Made by a program: the position numbers and the translations under genes
Part shown: piece after piece, positions 19,667 through 27,694 of the stretch
How positions within the stretch are numbered: position 1 is the stretch's first letter
How the letters are laid out: the number at the start of each line of letters is the position of its first letter
The notes under the pieces: model-generated
What the model saw: only the letters and a program-made list of their open reading frames with translations
Database searches by the model: none
What the model was told of the DNA's origin: nothing
Assembly (NCBI RefSeq): GCF_006539145.1
Contig: NZ_BJML01000014.1
Location: forward strand, 1 to 49,685
Direction: 5' to 3'
From: Microbacterium testaceum
GTDB taxonomy: Bacteria; Actinomycetota; Actinomycetes; Actinomycetales; Microbacteriaceae
Length of the DNA: 49,685 nt

Positions 19667-21424
19667 GTGTCCGTTCCCTCCCTGCCGTCGTTCGACGTGC
19701 GCGAAATCCCCTTCAGCCGTCGCGGATCGTGGATGAACCTGTCGCCCGTGATCGGGCTGCACCGCCGCGTCGATGACGTCCACCTCGTGTCGCACCTCAC
19801 CGGGATGCACGCGGTGCTGCGTCTGTCTCTGCGCCGGGACGGTTCGTCGGTGGATGCCGAGACCTCGGCCGACCCCTCGACGCTGTCGTGGCTGGTCGGG
19901 GGAGAGGCCGTCGCCTCGGCGGTGTTCGAGTCGGTCGACGTGGTGCGACTGAAGGGTGCCGGGGCCGATCTCGTTCTCTCGGATGCCGCTGAGGAGCTCA
20001 CCCCGTTCACCGGCTCGTACTTCTTCCGCGAGCCCCGCGACGGATCGTGGGTGTTCACCTCGTACGAGACGGGCCGGCGCTACCGCATCAGCGTGCTGAC
20101 GGGTTCGGCCTCCGCCGAGGGGGAGGAGGCCCTCGGCCAGAGCGTGCGCGCGGTGACGGTGAGCGGCGCTGACGGGTGGGAGGTCGCGGTCGAGCAGATC
20201 GAGACCGCAGCGCCGGCATTCACCTCGTTCGAGACCTTCGCCGAGGTGGCGCAGCGCGTGAGGGAGGAGTTCGAGGAGTACCTGGCCGCGGTCGGCGGGT
20301 GGCGAACCGATGACACCCCTGCCGTGGCGCTCGCCGCCTACGTGCTGTGGTCGGCCACGGTGGCGCCCGCGGGCTTCGTGACTCGAGAGTCGGTGCTGAT
20401 GTCGAAGCACTGGATGGACAAGGTCTGGAGCTGGGATCACACCTTCAACGCCCTGGCCCTCGCGCCCGGGGCCCCCGAGCTGGCGCTCGACCAGTTCTTG
20501 GCGCCGTTCGACCATCAGGATGCCGCGGGTGCGATGCCCGATTCGATCACCCACTCCGAGGTGCTCTACAACTTCGTCAAGCCGCCGATCCACGGGTGGG
20601 CGCTGACCCGCCTGCGCGAACGGCTGGGCCGCCCCCTCGGCCGGGTCGAGCTCGAGACGGTCTACGCGCGACTCGCGCGCTGGTCGCGGTTCTGGCTCGA
20701 TTCGCGCACGGTCGCGGGTCGCGCACTGCCTTACTACCAGCACGGCAACGACAGTGGCTGGGACAACTCCACGACCTTCGACCACGACCGCGTCATCGAG
20801 GCGCCCGACCTCGCGGCCTTCCTCGCCGTGCAGCTCGACGTCGTCGCCGACCTCGCCGACGAGCTCGGGCTCGACGACGCAGCCCACTGGCGCGACGAAC
20901 GCGACCGAGTGGAGCTGGCGCTCTTGACCGAGCTGCGCGACGCCGACGGCTTCTTCGCCGTGGGCGCTCTGAGCCGTGCGCGCAGCAAGCGCACGAGCCT
21001 GCTCAATCTGCTGCCCGTGCTCGCCTCGCCGCGGCTGCCCGGCGAGGTGGTCGACACGCTCGCCGACGGGATCGCGGCGCACCTTACCGAGTGGGGACCG
21101 GCGACCCAGCGCATCGACACGGAGGAGTACGAGAGCGACGGGTACTGGAGGGGACCCATCTGGGCACCCTCGACGATGCTCATCGAGGAGGGGCTGCGCC
21201 GCGGCGGTCGCGACGCGCTCGCCGACACGATCAGCGAGCGGTTCCGCGCCCTGTGCGAGCGCTCCGGCTTCGCCGAGAACTTCGACGCCCTGACCGGCGA
21301 GGGGCTCCGCGACCGCGCCTACACCTGGACCGCGAGCGTGTACCTGGTCTTCGCGCACGACCACGTCGAACGCCGTCGCGCGGCCCGCGCCACGGGCGCT
21401 GCAGACGTCGAGGCGCGCGTGTGA
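19667..21424 (+). CDS. GH63-like alpha-glycosidase, (alpha/alpha)6 barrel
   Basis: A 585-residue cytoplasmic enzyme (no signal peptide). The N-terminal 200 residues are beta-rich; the rest is an (alpha/alpha)6 barrel with blocks typical of the GH63/mannosylglycerate-hydrolase-like group: WSWDHTFNALAL, the HGNDSGWDNSTTFD block and DGYWRGPIWAPSTMLI. Enzymes of this kind remove terminal alpha-glucose or related residues. The GTG at 19667 follows CGAAAGG at good distance. It sits between the transporter and a GH31 enzyme and overlaps the GH31 start by four bases (GTGA), so the two glycosidases are made together and probably act on the same imported oligosaccharide. Exact linkage cannot be read from sequence. 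Confidence 0.85.
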   Translation: MSVPSLPSFDVREIPFSRRGSWMNLSPVIGLHRRVDDVHLVSHLTGMHAVLRLSLRRDGSSVDAETSADPSTLSWLVGGEAVASAVFESVDVVRLKGAGADLVLSDAAEELTPFTGSYFFREPRDGSWVFTSYETGRRYRISVLTGSASAEGEEALGQSVRAVTVSGADGWEVAVEQIETAAPAFTSFETFAEVAQRVREEFEEYLAAVGGWRTDDTPAVALAAYVLWSATVAPAGFVTRESVLMSKHWMDKVWSWDHTFNALALAPGAPELALDQFLAPFDHQDAAGAMPDSITHSEVLYNFVKPPIHGWALTRLRERLGRPLGRVELETVYARLARWSRFWLDSRTVAGRALPYYQHGNDSGWDNSTTFDHDRVIEAPDLAAFLAVQLDVVADLADELGLDDAAHWRDERDRVELALLTELRDADGFFAVGALSRARSKRTSLLNLLPVLASPRLPGEVVDTLADGIAAHLTEWGPATQRIDTEEYESDGYWRGPIWAPSTMLIEEGLRRGGRDALADTISERFRALCERSGFAENFDALTGEGLRDRAYTWTASVYLVFAHDHVERRRAARATGAADVEARV

Positions 21425-23487
21425 CCGCCGTCACCGCGCACTTCTGCGTCGACGGGACACGCCTCCTCTGGCGCGGGGACGGCGAGACCGTGCTGATCGA
21501 GCCGTGGGGCCGAGACAGCGTCCGCGTGCGTGCGCGCCTCATGCACGACGTCGCCGACCATGACTGGGCGCTCCTTCCCGCCGATCCCGTCGACGCGACG
21601 ATCGAGGTCGACGCAGAGCGGGCGACCCTGACGAACGGGCGCCTGCGGGTGGTGGCGACCTCGAGCACCGGCATCCAGCTGCAGACCGGATACGACCGCA
21701 ACTTCTGCCATCTCGCCTTCTTCGACGCCTCGGGCCGTCTGCTCTTCCAGGAGAGGGATGCCGGCGGGTCGCTGGCCCTCGTGGCGCGAGAGCACCGACC
21801 GATCCTCGGCGGCGACGTGCGACTGACCGCGTCGTTCGAGACCGCCGCCGACGAGCGGCTGTACGGCATGGGGCAGTACCAGCAGGACGTTCTGGACCTG
21901 AAGGGGTGCTCCCTCGAGCTCGCGCATCGCAACTCGCAGTCGAGCGTTCCGTTCGTGATGTCGAGCCGCGGTTACGGCTTCCTCTGGCACAACCCGGCGA
22001 TCGGGAGGGCGACGTTCGCCGCGAACGGCACCCGATGGGAGGCCGAGTCGACCGAGCAGCTCGACTACTGGGTGACCGCGGGACAGACGCCGCGTGAGAT
22101 CGCGCGGGCGTACGCGGATGCCACGGGGCACGCCCCGATGATGCCCGAGCGCGGTCTGGGGTTCTGGCAGTGCAAGCTGCGGTACTCCTCGCAGGACGAG
22201 CTGCTCGCCGTCGCCCGGGAGCACACCCGCCGCGGACTGCCGCTCGACGTGATCGTCGCCGACTTCTTCCACTGGCCGAAGATGGGCGACTTCCGCTTCG
22301 AGGACGAGTTCTGGCCCGACCCCGAGGCGATGGTGCGCGAGCTCGACAGCCTCGGCGTCGAGCTGATGGTGTCGGTCTGGCCGCAGGTGTCGCTCGAGAG
22401 CGAGAACTACGCGCGCATGAAGAAGGAGAACCTCCTCGTCCGTGCCGAGCGCGGGCTCGACGTGCACATGTCCTTCGAGGGTCCGAGCGCCTTCCTCGAC
22501 GCGACGAACCCGCGTGCACGCGACTTCGTGTGGCAGCGATGCCGTCAGAACTACGGGCGGCACGGCATCCGCACCTTCTGGCTCGACGAGGCCGAACCCG
22601 AGTTCGGGCTCTACGACTACGACAACTATCGGTATCACGCGGGTCCGGTCGCGCAGGTGGGCAACCTGTACCCGCAGCACTACGCACGCGCCTTCGCCGA
22701 GGGGCAGTGGGGCGACGGTGAGACCGAGGTCGTGAACCTGCTGCGCACGGCCTGGGCCGGATCGCAGCGGTACGGAGCCCTGGTGTGGTCGGGCGACATC
22801 GCCTCGACCTTCGCAGCGCTGCGCGCGCAAATCACGGCCGGGATCCACATGGGCGTCGCGGGCATCCCGTGGTTCACCACCGACATCGGCGGCTTCCACC
22901 ACGGAGACCCCGACGACGAGGGTTTCCGCGAGTTGCTCGTGCGATGGTTCCAGTTCGGGGCGTTCAGCCCGGTGATGCGCCTGCACGGCGATCGCCTGCC
23001 CACGCGAGAGGTGTACGCCGCCGACGGGTCACGGCGCTCGCCGACCGGCGGGCCCAACGAGGTGTGGAGCTTCGGCGACGAGGCCGCGCCGATCCTGGAG
23101 CGCTACCTCTTCGCGCGCGAGGCCCTGCGCCCGTACCTGCGCACGGTCATGCGCGACGCGCACGACGACGGTCAGCCGGTGCTGCGGGGGCTGTTCCACG
23201 AGTTCCCGGCCGACGCCCGGTCCTGGAGTGTGAAGGACCAATACCTGCTCGGCCCGGATCTGCTCGTGGCTCCCGTCGTCGAGCCCGGCATCCGAGCCCG
23301 GAACGTGATGCTGCCGGCCGGCGCGGACTGGACCGACCTGTGGACCGGGGCTGTTCACCGCGGCGGGGAAGAGATCGAGGTGGACGCCCCTCTCGAGCGC
23401 ATCCCCCTGTTCGTCCGCGACGGCGCGATGCCGGAGGTGGTCGCGGCGGTCCGCTTCGCTCTCCAGGGCCGATCCGCGACGACGTGA
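21421..23487 (+). CDS. GH31 alpha-glycosidase
   Basis: A 688-residue cytoplasmic enzyme of family GH31. The N-terminal beta domain leads to a barrel with the nucleophile aspartate D389 in TFWLDEAEPE and acid/base D459 in WSGDIASTF; PWFTTDIGGF and the FSPVMRLHGDR block are further family hallmarks, and the C-terminal beta domain includes YLLGPDLLVAPV. GH31 includes alpha-glucosidases, alpha-xylosidases and alpha-galactosidases; which one this is cannot be decided. The GTG overlaps the stop of the GH63 gene, so it is the last gene of the LacI-controlled operon. A bidirectional terminator follows 21 bases later. Confidence 0.9.
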   Translation: MTAVTAHFCVDGTRLLWRGDGETVLIEPWGRDSVRVRARLMHDVADHDWALLPADPVDATIEVDAERATLTNGRLRVVATSSTGIQLQTGYDRNFCHLAFFDASGRLLFQERDAGGSLALVAREHRPILGGDVRLTASFETAADERLYGMGQYQQDVLDLKGCSLELAHRNSQSSVPFVMSSRGYGFLWHNPAIGRATFAANGTRWEAESTEQLDYWVTAGQTPREIARAYADATGHAPMMPERGLGFWQCKLRYSSQDELLAVAREHTRRGLPLDVIVADFFHWPKMGDFRFEDEFWPDPEAMVRELDSLGVELMVSVWPQVSLESENYARMKKENLLVRAERGLDVHMSFEGPSAFLDATNPRARDFVWQRCRQNYGRHGIRTFWLDEAEPEFGLYDYDNYRYHAGPVAQVGNLYPQHYARAFAEGQWGDGETEVVNLLRTAWAGSQRYGALVWSGDIASTFAALRAQITAGIHMGVAGIPWFTTDIGGFHHGDPDDEGFRELLVRWFQFGAFSPVMRLHGDRLPTREVYAADGSRRSPTGGPNEVWSFGDEAAPILERYLFAREALRPYLRTVMRDAHDDGQPVLRGLFHEFPADARSWSVKDQYLLGPDLLVAPVVEPGIRARNVMLPAGADWTDLWTGAVHRGGEEIEVDAPLERIPLFVRDGAMPEVVAAVRFALQGRSATT

Positions 23488-23508
23488 GGGGCGAGGGTGA
23501 GAGCGAGA

Positions 23509-23538
23509 AGACCCCGGATGCCATGGCATCCGGGGTCT
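23509..23538. terminator. Bidirectional hairpin terminator between convergent genes
   Basis: A perfect 30-base palindrome with outer arm AGACCCCGGATGCC, midway between the GH31 gene (plus) and the citrate transporter gene (minus). It shares the 18-base core CGGATGCCATGGCATCCG with the terminator at 10944-10981. Confidence 0.85.
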
Positions 23539-23554
23539 CGTCGTGTTCCGGGTG

Positions 23555-25081
23555 TCAGCCCAGCAAGGGCACCGCGCCCACGAGCACGCCGACGGCGAGC
23601 ATGACGAGCGAGACGACCGTCGCCCGCCACAGCACCTTCTTGTGGTGGTCGCCGAGATTGACGCCGGCGAGCGAGACGAGCAGCAGGATCGCGGGGACCA
23701 GCGGGCTCTGCAGGTGCACGGGCTGGCCGGTGATGGACGCCCGCGCCATCTCGACCGGGGCGATGCCGTAGTTCGCCGCGCTCTCGGCGAGCACCGGGAG
23801 GATGCCGAAGTAGAACGCGTCGTTCGACATGAAGAACGTGAACGGGATCGACAGCACGCCGGTGATCACGGCGAGGAACGGGCCCATCGACGAGGGGATG
23901 ACCTCGGTGATCCACGACGCCATCGCGGTGACCATGCCGGTGCCGTTCAGCACGCCGACCAGCACACCGGCGGCGAGCACCATCGACACGACCCCGACGA
24001 TGCTCGGTGCGTGAGCGACGATCTCGTCGGCCTGCGAGCGGAGCTTGGGGAAGTTCACGATGAGGGCGATCGCGGCTCCGACCATGAAGACGAAGGCCAG
24101 CGGGAAGAGGTCCATCACCAGCAGCACCATGACCGCGACCGTGAGAGCGAGGTTGAACCAGATCAGCCGGGGGCGCAGCGTGGCGCGGTTCGGGTCGAGC
24201 ATCGTGTCCGCCATGGCGGTGTCGGCGGTGTCGACCAGCTGCGCGGCGGCGACGGCATCGCGTCCGCCGCGGACGGTGACGATGTTGCCGGTGCGAAGCG
24301 ATGCGACGGCTCCGGGCTTGGGCTCCGCTCCGCGGAAGATCTTCGGGGCACCCAGGCGGCCGAAGCCTCCGGGGCCGTCGATCTTGGCGGTGTCGACGGA
24401 TCCGGCCAGGCGCTTGCGCTCCGACAGGCCGAGGAACCAGGCGAAGGCGAGCGAGACGACCAGGCCGGCGAGCAGCGAGGGGATCATCGGCACGAAGACG
24501 TCGGTGGGCTGAAGGCCCAGCGCGGTGGCCGCGCGGACGGTCGGGCCACCCCACGGGACGATGTTCATCGTGCCGTTCATCAGACCCGCGACGCAGGTGA
24601 GCACGACGGGGCTCATGCCCAGGCGCAGGTAGAGCGGAAGCATCGCCGAGGTGGTGATGATGAAGGTGGTCGAGCCGTCGCCGTCGAGCGAGACGGCGCC
24701 CGCGAGGATCGCCGTGCCGAGCACGATCTTGGCCGGGTCATTGCCGAGCACGCGCGTGATCACGCGGATCAGCGGGTCGAACAGGCCGACGTCGATCATG
24801 ATGCCGAAGTACATGATCGCGAACATCAGCAGCGCCGCCGTCGGCGCCATCTTGCTGATCGCGTCGATCACCATGTCCCCGAGACCCAGGCCCGCGCCGG
24901 CGATGAGACCGAACACGGTCGGCACGACGATCAGGGCGACCATCGGGGTCAAGCGCCGCGTCATGATCAGGGCCATGAACGACAGGACCATGAGGAAGCC
25001 GAGGGCCACGAGCACCCCGTCGGCGGGCGTGTAGGCCACCGGGTACTCGGCCGCATCGGCCGCAAGGATCAGGGGGGTCAT
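23555..25081 (-). CDS. Citrate-divalent metal:proton symporter (CitMHS family)
   Basis: A 508-residue polytopic membrane protein that imports citrate complexed with Mg or a similar metal. About twelve hydrophobic helices are seen. Family-like blocks are the DGDGSTTFIITTSAMLPLY stretch, GLMNGTMNIVPWGGPTVRAA, TFFMSNDAFYFGILPVLAES and the C-terminal DHHKKVLWRATVVSLVMLAVG. The long cytoplasmic loop in the middle (about residues 215-295) is usual. AAGGAG sits a few bases before the ATG. It is divergent from a CitA/CitB-type two-component system that most likely induces it when citrate is present. Confidence 0.92.
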   Translation of the reverse strand: MTPLILAADAAEYPVAYTPADGVLVALGFLMVLSFMALIMTRRLTPMVALIVVPTVFGLIAGAGLGLGDMVIDAISKMAPTAALLMFAIMYFGIMIDVGLFDPLIRVITRVLGNDPAKIVLGTAILAGAVSLDGDGSTTFIITTSAMLPLYLRLGMSPVVLTCVAGLMNGTMNIVPWGGPTVRAATALGLQPTDVFVPMIPSLLAGLVVSLAFAWFLGLSERKRLAGSVDTAKIDGPGGFGRLGAPKIFRGAEPKPGAVASLRTGNIVTVRGGRDAVAAAQLVDTADTAMADTMLDPNRATLRPRLIWFNLALTVAVMVLLVMDLFPLAFVFMVGAAIALIVNFPKLRSQADEIVAHAPSIVGVVSMVLAAGVLVGVLNGTGMVTAMASWITEVIPSSMGPFLAVITGVLSIPFTFFMSNDAFYFGILPVLAESAANYGIAPVEMARASITGQPVHLQSPLVPAILLLVSLAGVNLGDHHKKVLWRATVVSLVMLAVGVLVGAVPLLG

Positions 25082-25240
25082 CGCGACTCCTTCGTCGTGA
25101 CGGGCGCGACTCTCGCGCTCGATCCGGTGACACTACGGGCGCCGGGCACGCCCGCGCGCTCTTGCTCGCATTGCGGACGGTTATGCGCGTACCGTGTGTT
25201 CTGCGCATTTCGCGCACGAGAGTCGAGGCGGGAGGTGCGG
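25082..25240. promoter_or_regulatory. Divergent regulatory region between citrate transporter and sensor kinase
   Basis: This 159-base gap must hold both promoters. Two symmetric features are visible: ATGCGC (25183-25188) inverted as GCGCAT (25203-25208), and CGACTCTCG (25107-25115) inverted as CGAGAGTCG (25217-25225), each copy 15-26 bases from one of the two start codons. They are candidate binding sites for the response regulator, but neither is long enough to be sure. No clean -35/-10 pair was found. Confidence 0.35.
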
Positions 25241-26854
25241 ATGCGGTTCGCCACGCGCATGCTGGTCGTGCAGGTCGCCACGCAGGTGGCCGTCGTCGCC
25301 GTGTGCACCGCCGTCTTCGCCTGGCTCGGCGTGCAGCAGCTGAAGGCCGAGACCGATTCCTCGGCGCTGAACATCGCCCGGTCCGTCGCCGAAGCCCCCG
25401 AGGTGCGCGACCTCGTCGAGACGTACTCCGCCGATCCCGGCACCCCGAATGCCGCGGGCCTGCGCGACGGCCTGCTGCAGCGGTACGCCACCGACGTCAC
25501 CACCCGCACGGAGGGCCTGTTCGTCGTGATCACCGACGATCACGGCATCCGTCTGGCCCATCCCGATCCCGATCGTCTCGGAGAGGTCGTGAGCACGAGC
25601 TTCGCGGACGCGTTGGCGGGGCGAGAGGTGGTCACGTGGGAGACGGGGACGCTCGGTGAGTCCGCCCGCGCGAAGGTGCCGATCTACCCGCCCGGTGGGG
25701 GATCCCCGGTGGGGGAGGTCAGCGTCGGGTTCGAGCGAGCGAGCGTCTTCGACGACCTCCCGGCCCTCATCGGCGGGATCGCCGTGGCCGTGGCGCTCGC
25801 CGTCGCGATCGGCGCCGTGGTCGCGCTGCTCATGCGCCGCCGCCTCGAGCGGCTCACTCTCGGCGTGCAGCCCGAGGAGCTGGTCTCGCTCGTCCAGACG
25901 CAGACCGCCGTGCTCGAGAGCGCCGATGAAGGGGTGGTCGCCCTCGACGACACGGGCGTCGTACGTGTGTGCACGGCTGCCGCCGAACGGCTTCTCGGAG
26001 TGACGGATGCCGTGGGTCGGTCGGTGCGCGAGCTCGGGCTGCCCCCGGCCGTCACCGCCGCACTGTCGGGCACCGGTGCCTCCACCGGGCTTCCGCTGGG
26101 CGACCGCGTGGTGTTCGTCGACGTGCGCCCGGTGCGACGCGGGGCCCGCACCTTCGGACGCGTGGCGACCCTTCGCGACCGCACCGACGTCATGGCGCTC
26201 TCGGGGCGGCTCGACAGCGTCCGCGCGATGGGCGACGCGCTGCGCGTGCAGCGGCACGAGAACGCCAACCGGCTGCACGCGGCGGTCGGTCTGCTCGACG
26301 CGGGGCGCATCGACGAGGCTCGCGCCTTCCTCGCCGATCTCGTCGACCGGGGTTCGGTCGATTGGGCGGTCCCCGGGATCGACCTCGTGGGCGATGCGAT
26401 GCTGCAGTCGTTCCTGGGGGCGAAGGCCCTCTCGGCCCGCGAGCGCGGCGTGGTGCTGCGCGTCGCCGACGAGACGTTCCTGCGCACTCCGATCGACGAG
26501 GTCGAGGACGTCGTGGCCGTCCTCGGCAACCTCGTCGACAACGCCGTGACGGCGGCAGCGGCGGCGCCGGCACCCCGAGAGGTCGAGGTGGCGGTGCTCG
26601 GCGACGGGGATGCCGTCGTGCTCACGGTCGGCGACACGGGGGCGGGTATCGCCGACCCCGAGGCCGCCTTCCTCCCGCGAGAGCGGAGCGACGACCCTTC
26701 CGCGGTGCACGGACTCGGCATCGGCCTCCGCCTGTCGCGCGAGTTCGCCCGTCGGCGCGGCGGCGACGTCTGGGTCGTCGACCCGGGAGGCGACGGTCAC
26801 GGCGCCGTCGTGGCCGCGAGACTGCCCGGCGTGACCCGAGGAGAAACCGAATGA
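25241..26854 (+). CDS. Sensor histidine kinase, CitA/DcuS type
   Basis: A 537-residue membrane sensor for citrate or a related di/tricarboxylate. Order: helix 1 (about 6-28), extracytoplasmic PAS-like sensor (30-165), helix 2 (about 172-192, IAVAVALAVAIGAVVALLM), cytoplasmic PAS domain (about 205-310) and kinase core. The phospho-acceptor is H339 in QRHENANRLHA, in the short dimerisation form of CitA/DcuS kinases; the ATP-binding domain shows NLVDNAVTAA, VGDTGAGIAD and GLGIGLRLS. The ATG at 25241 is preceded by GGGAGGTG. It overlaps the regulator gene by four bases (ATGA). Divergent orientation to the CitMHS gene supports the role in citrate uptake. Confidence 0.92.
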   Translation: MRFATRMLVVQVATQVAVVAVCTAVFAWLGVQQLKAETDSSALNIARSVAEAPEVRDLVETYSADPGTPNAAGLRDGLLQRYATDVTTRTEGLFVVITDDHGIRLAHPDPDRLGEVVSTSFADALAGREVVTWETGTLGESARAKVPIYPPGGGSPVGEVSVGFERASVFDDLPALIGGIAVAVALAVAIGAVVALLMRRRLERLTLGVQPEELVSLVQTQTAVLESADEGVVALDDTGVVRVCTAAAERLLGVTDAVGRSVRELGLPPAVTAALSGTGASTGLPLGDRVVFVDVRPVRRGARTFGRVATLRDRTDVMALSGRLDSVRAMGDALRVQRHENANRLHAAVGLLDAGRIDEARAFLADLVDRGSVDWAVPGIDLVGDAMLQSFLGAKALSARERGVVLRVADETFLRTPIDEVEDVVAVLGNLVDNAVTAAAAAPAPREVEVAVLGDGDAVVLTVGDTGAGIADPEAAFLPRERSDDPSAVHGLGIGLRLSREFARRRGGDVWVVDPGGDGHGAVVAARLPGVTRGETE

Positions 26855-27501
26855 CAGACATCCGCGTCCTCGTCGTCGACGATGACTTCCGGGTCGCGGG
26901 ACTGCACCGCGACGCCGTGACCGCGCGCCCGGGGTTCGTCGCGCTCGAGCCCGCGCGCACCGTCGGCGAGGCCCGCGCCGCGCTCGCCGCGCACGCTCCC
27001 GACCTGCTGCTGGCCGACGTCTACCTCCCCGACGGCGACGGCATCGAGTTGGTGCGCTCGGCCGGCGTCGACGCGTTCGTCCTGTCGGCGGCGACGGATG
27101 CCGCGACCGTGCGCCGGGCGTTCACCGCCGGGGCCCTCGCCTTCCTCGTGAAGCCCTTCGACACGCGGGTGCTGGCGGAACGCCTCGACCGGTACGCGCG
27201 GTACCGCAACCTCCTCGCGAGCCCGCGGCCCCTGTCGCAGGACGACATCGACCGCGCAGCCTCGGTCATGCGCGGGGAGCGCGAGGGTGCCTCTCTCGCC
27301 CGATCCGCGACCGAGCAGACCGTGCTCGCCGCCCTCGGCGCTGACGAGGCCTCGGCGACCGAGGTGGCCGAGCGCATCGGCGTCTCGCGCGCGACGGCGC
27401 AACGCCACTTGACCGCCCTCGCCGAGAGGGGCCTCGTGCAGGTGAGTCTGCGCTACGGCACCACCGGTCGCCCCGAGCACCGCTTCCGCGCCGGGGGCTG
27501 A
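26851..27501 (+). CDS. Response regulator, CitB/DcuR type
   Basis: A 216-residue regulator partnered with the kinase upstream. The receiver domain starts IRVLVVDDDFRVAGLH, with phosphorylated aspartate D56 in LLLADVYLPDGDG and the conserved lysine in FLVKPFDT. The C-terminal DNA-binding part has a helix-turn-helix TATEVAERIGVSRATAQRHLTALAERG-like region (written here in part: EVAERIGVSRATAQRHL) and a winged tail, as in DctR/CitB proteins. It probably activates the divergent citrate transporter. The ATG overlaps the kinase stop. No terminator is evident after it. Confidence 0.92.
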   Translation: MTDIRVLVVDDDFRVAGLHRDAVTARPGFVALEPARTVGEARAALAAHAPDLLLADVYLPDGDGIELVRSAGVDAFVLSAATDAATVRRAFTAGALAFLVKPFDTRVLAERLDRYARYRNLLASPRPLSQDDIDRAASVMRGEREGASLARSATEQTVLAALGADEASATEVAERIGVSRATAQRHLTALAERGLVQVSLRYGTTGRPEHRFRAGG

Positions 27502-27586
27502 CTCGCGCAGGCGGCACGATTCTTCGACACAGCGCGGGGTAGAGGTGGCTGAGCGTGTCGACGTCACCGGGCGTGCTGCGGAGCCC

Positions 27587-27611
27587 GGTCCCTTCGACAG
27601 GCTCAGGGACC
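27587..27611. repeat. REP-like palindromic intergenic repeat (TTCGACAGGCTCAG type)
   Basis: A 25-base element with seven-base arms GGTCCCT and AGGGACC around TCGACAGGCTC. From memory, short palindromes containing TTCGACAGGCTCAGGG are scattered through many actinobacterial genomes as intergenic repeats; that cannot be verified here. It lies between the CitB-like gene and the convergent GH13 gene. Confidence 0.6.
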
Positions 27612-27667
27612 TCGGTGCGCGGGCTCAGGGGCCTCGGTGCGCGGGTCCAGGGACCTCGCGCCGCGGC
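27602..27667. repeat. Three tandem 22-base repeats
   Basis: Copies at 27602-27623, 27624-27645 and 27646-27667. The first two differ at one base (CTCAGGGACCTCGGTGCGCG versus CTCAGGGGCC...); the third is more diverged. The first copy begins inside the REP-like element, so the array may have grown from its arm. The remainder of the 27502-27694 gap shows no gene. Confidence 0.75.
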
Positions 27668-27694
27668 CAGGGCGCGAGGATCAGCGCGCCGCGC

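Noticed and set aside
27602..27667. Tandem repeats as a CRISPR array
   Set aside because: Units are contiguous without spacers and no cas genes are near.
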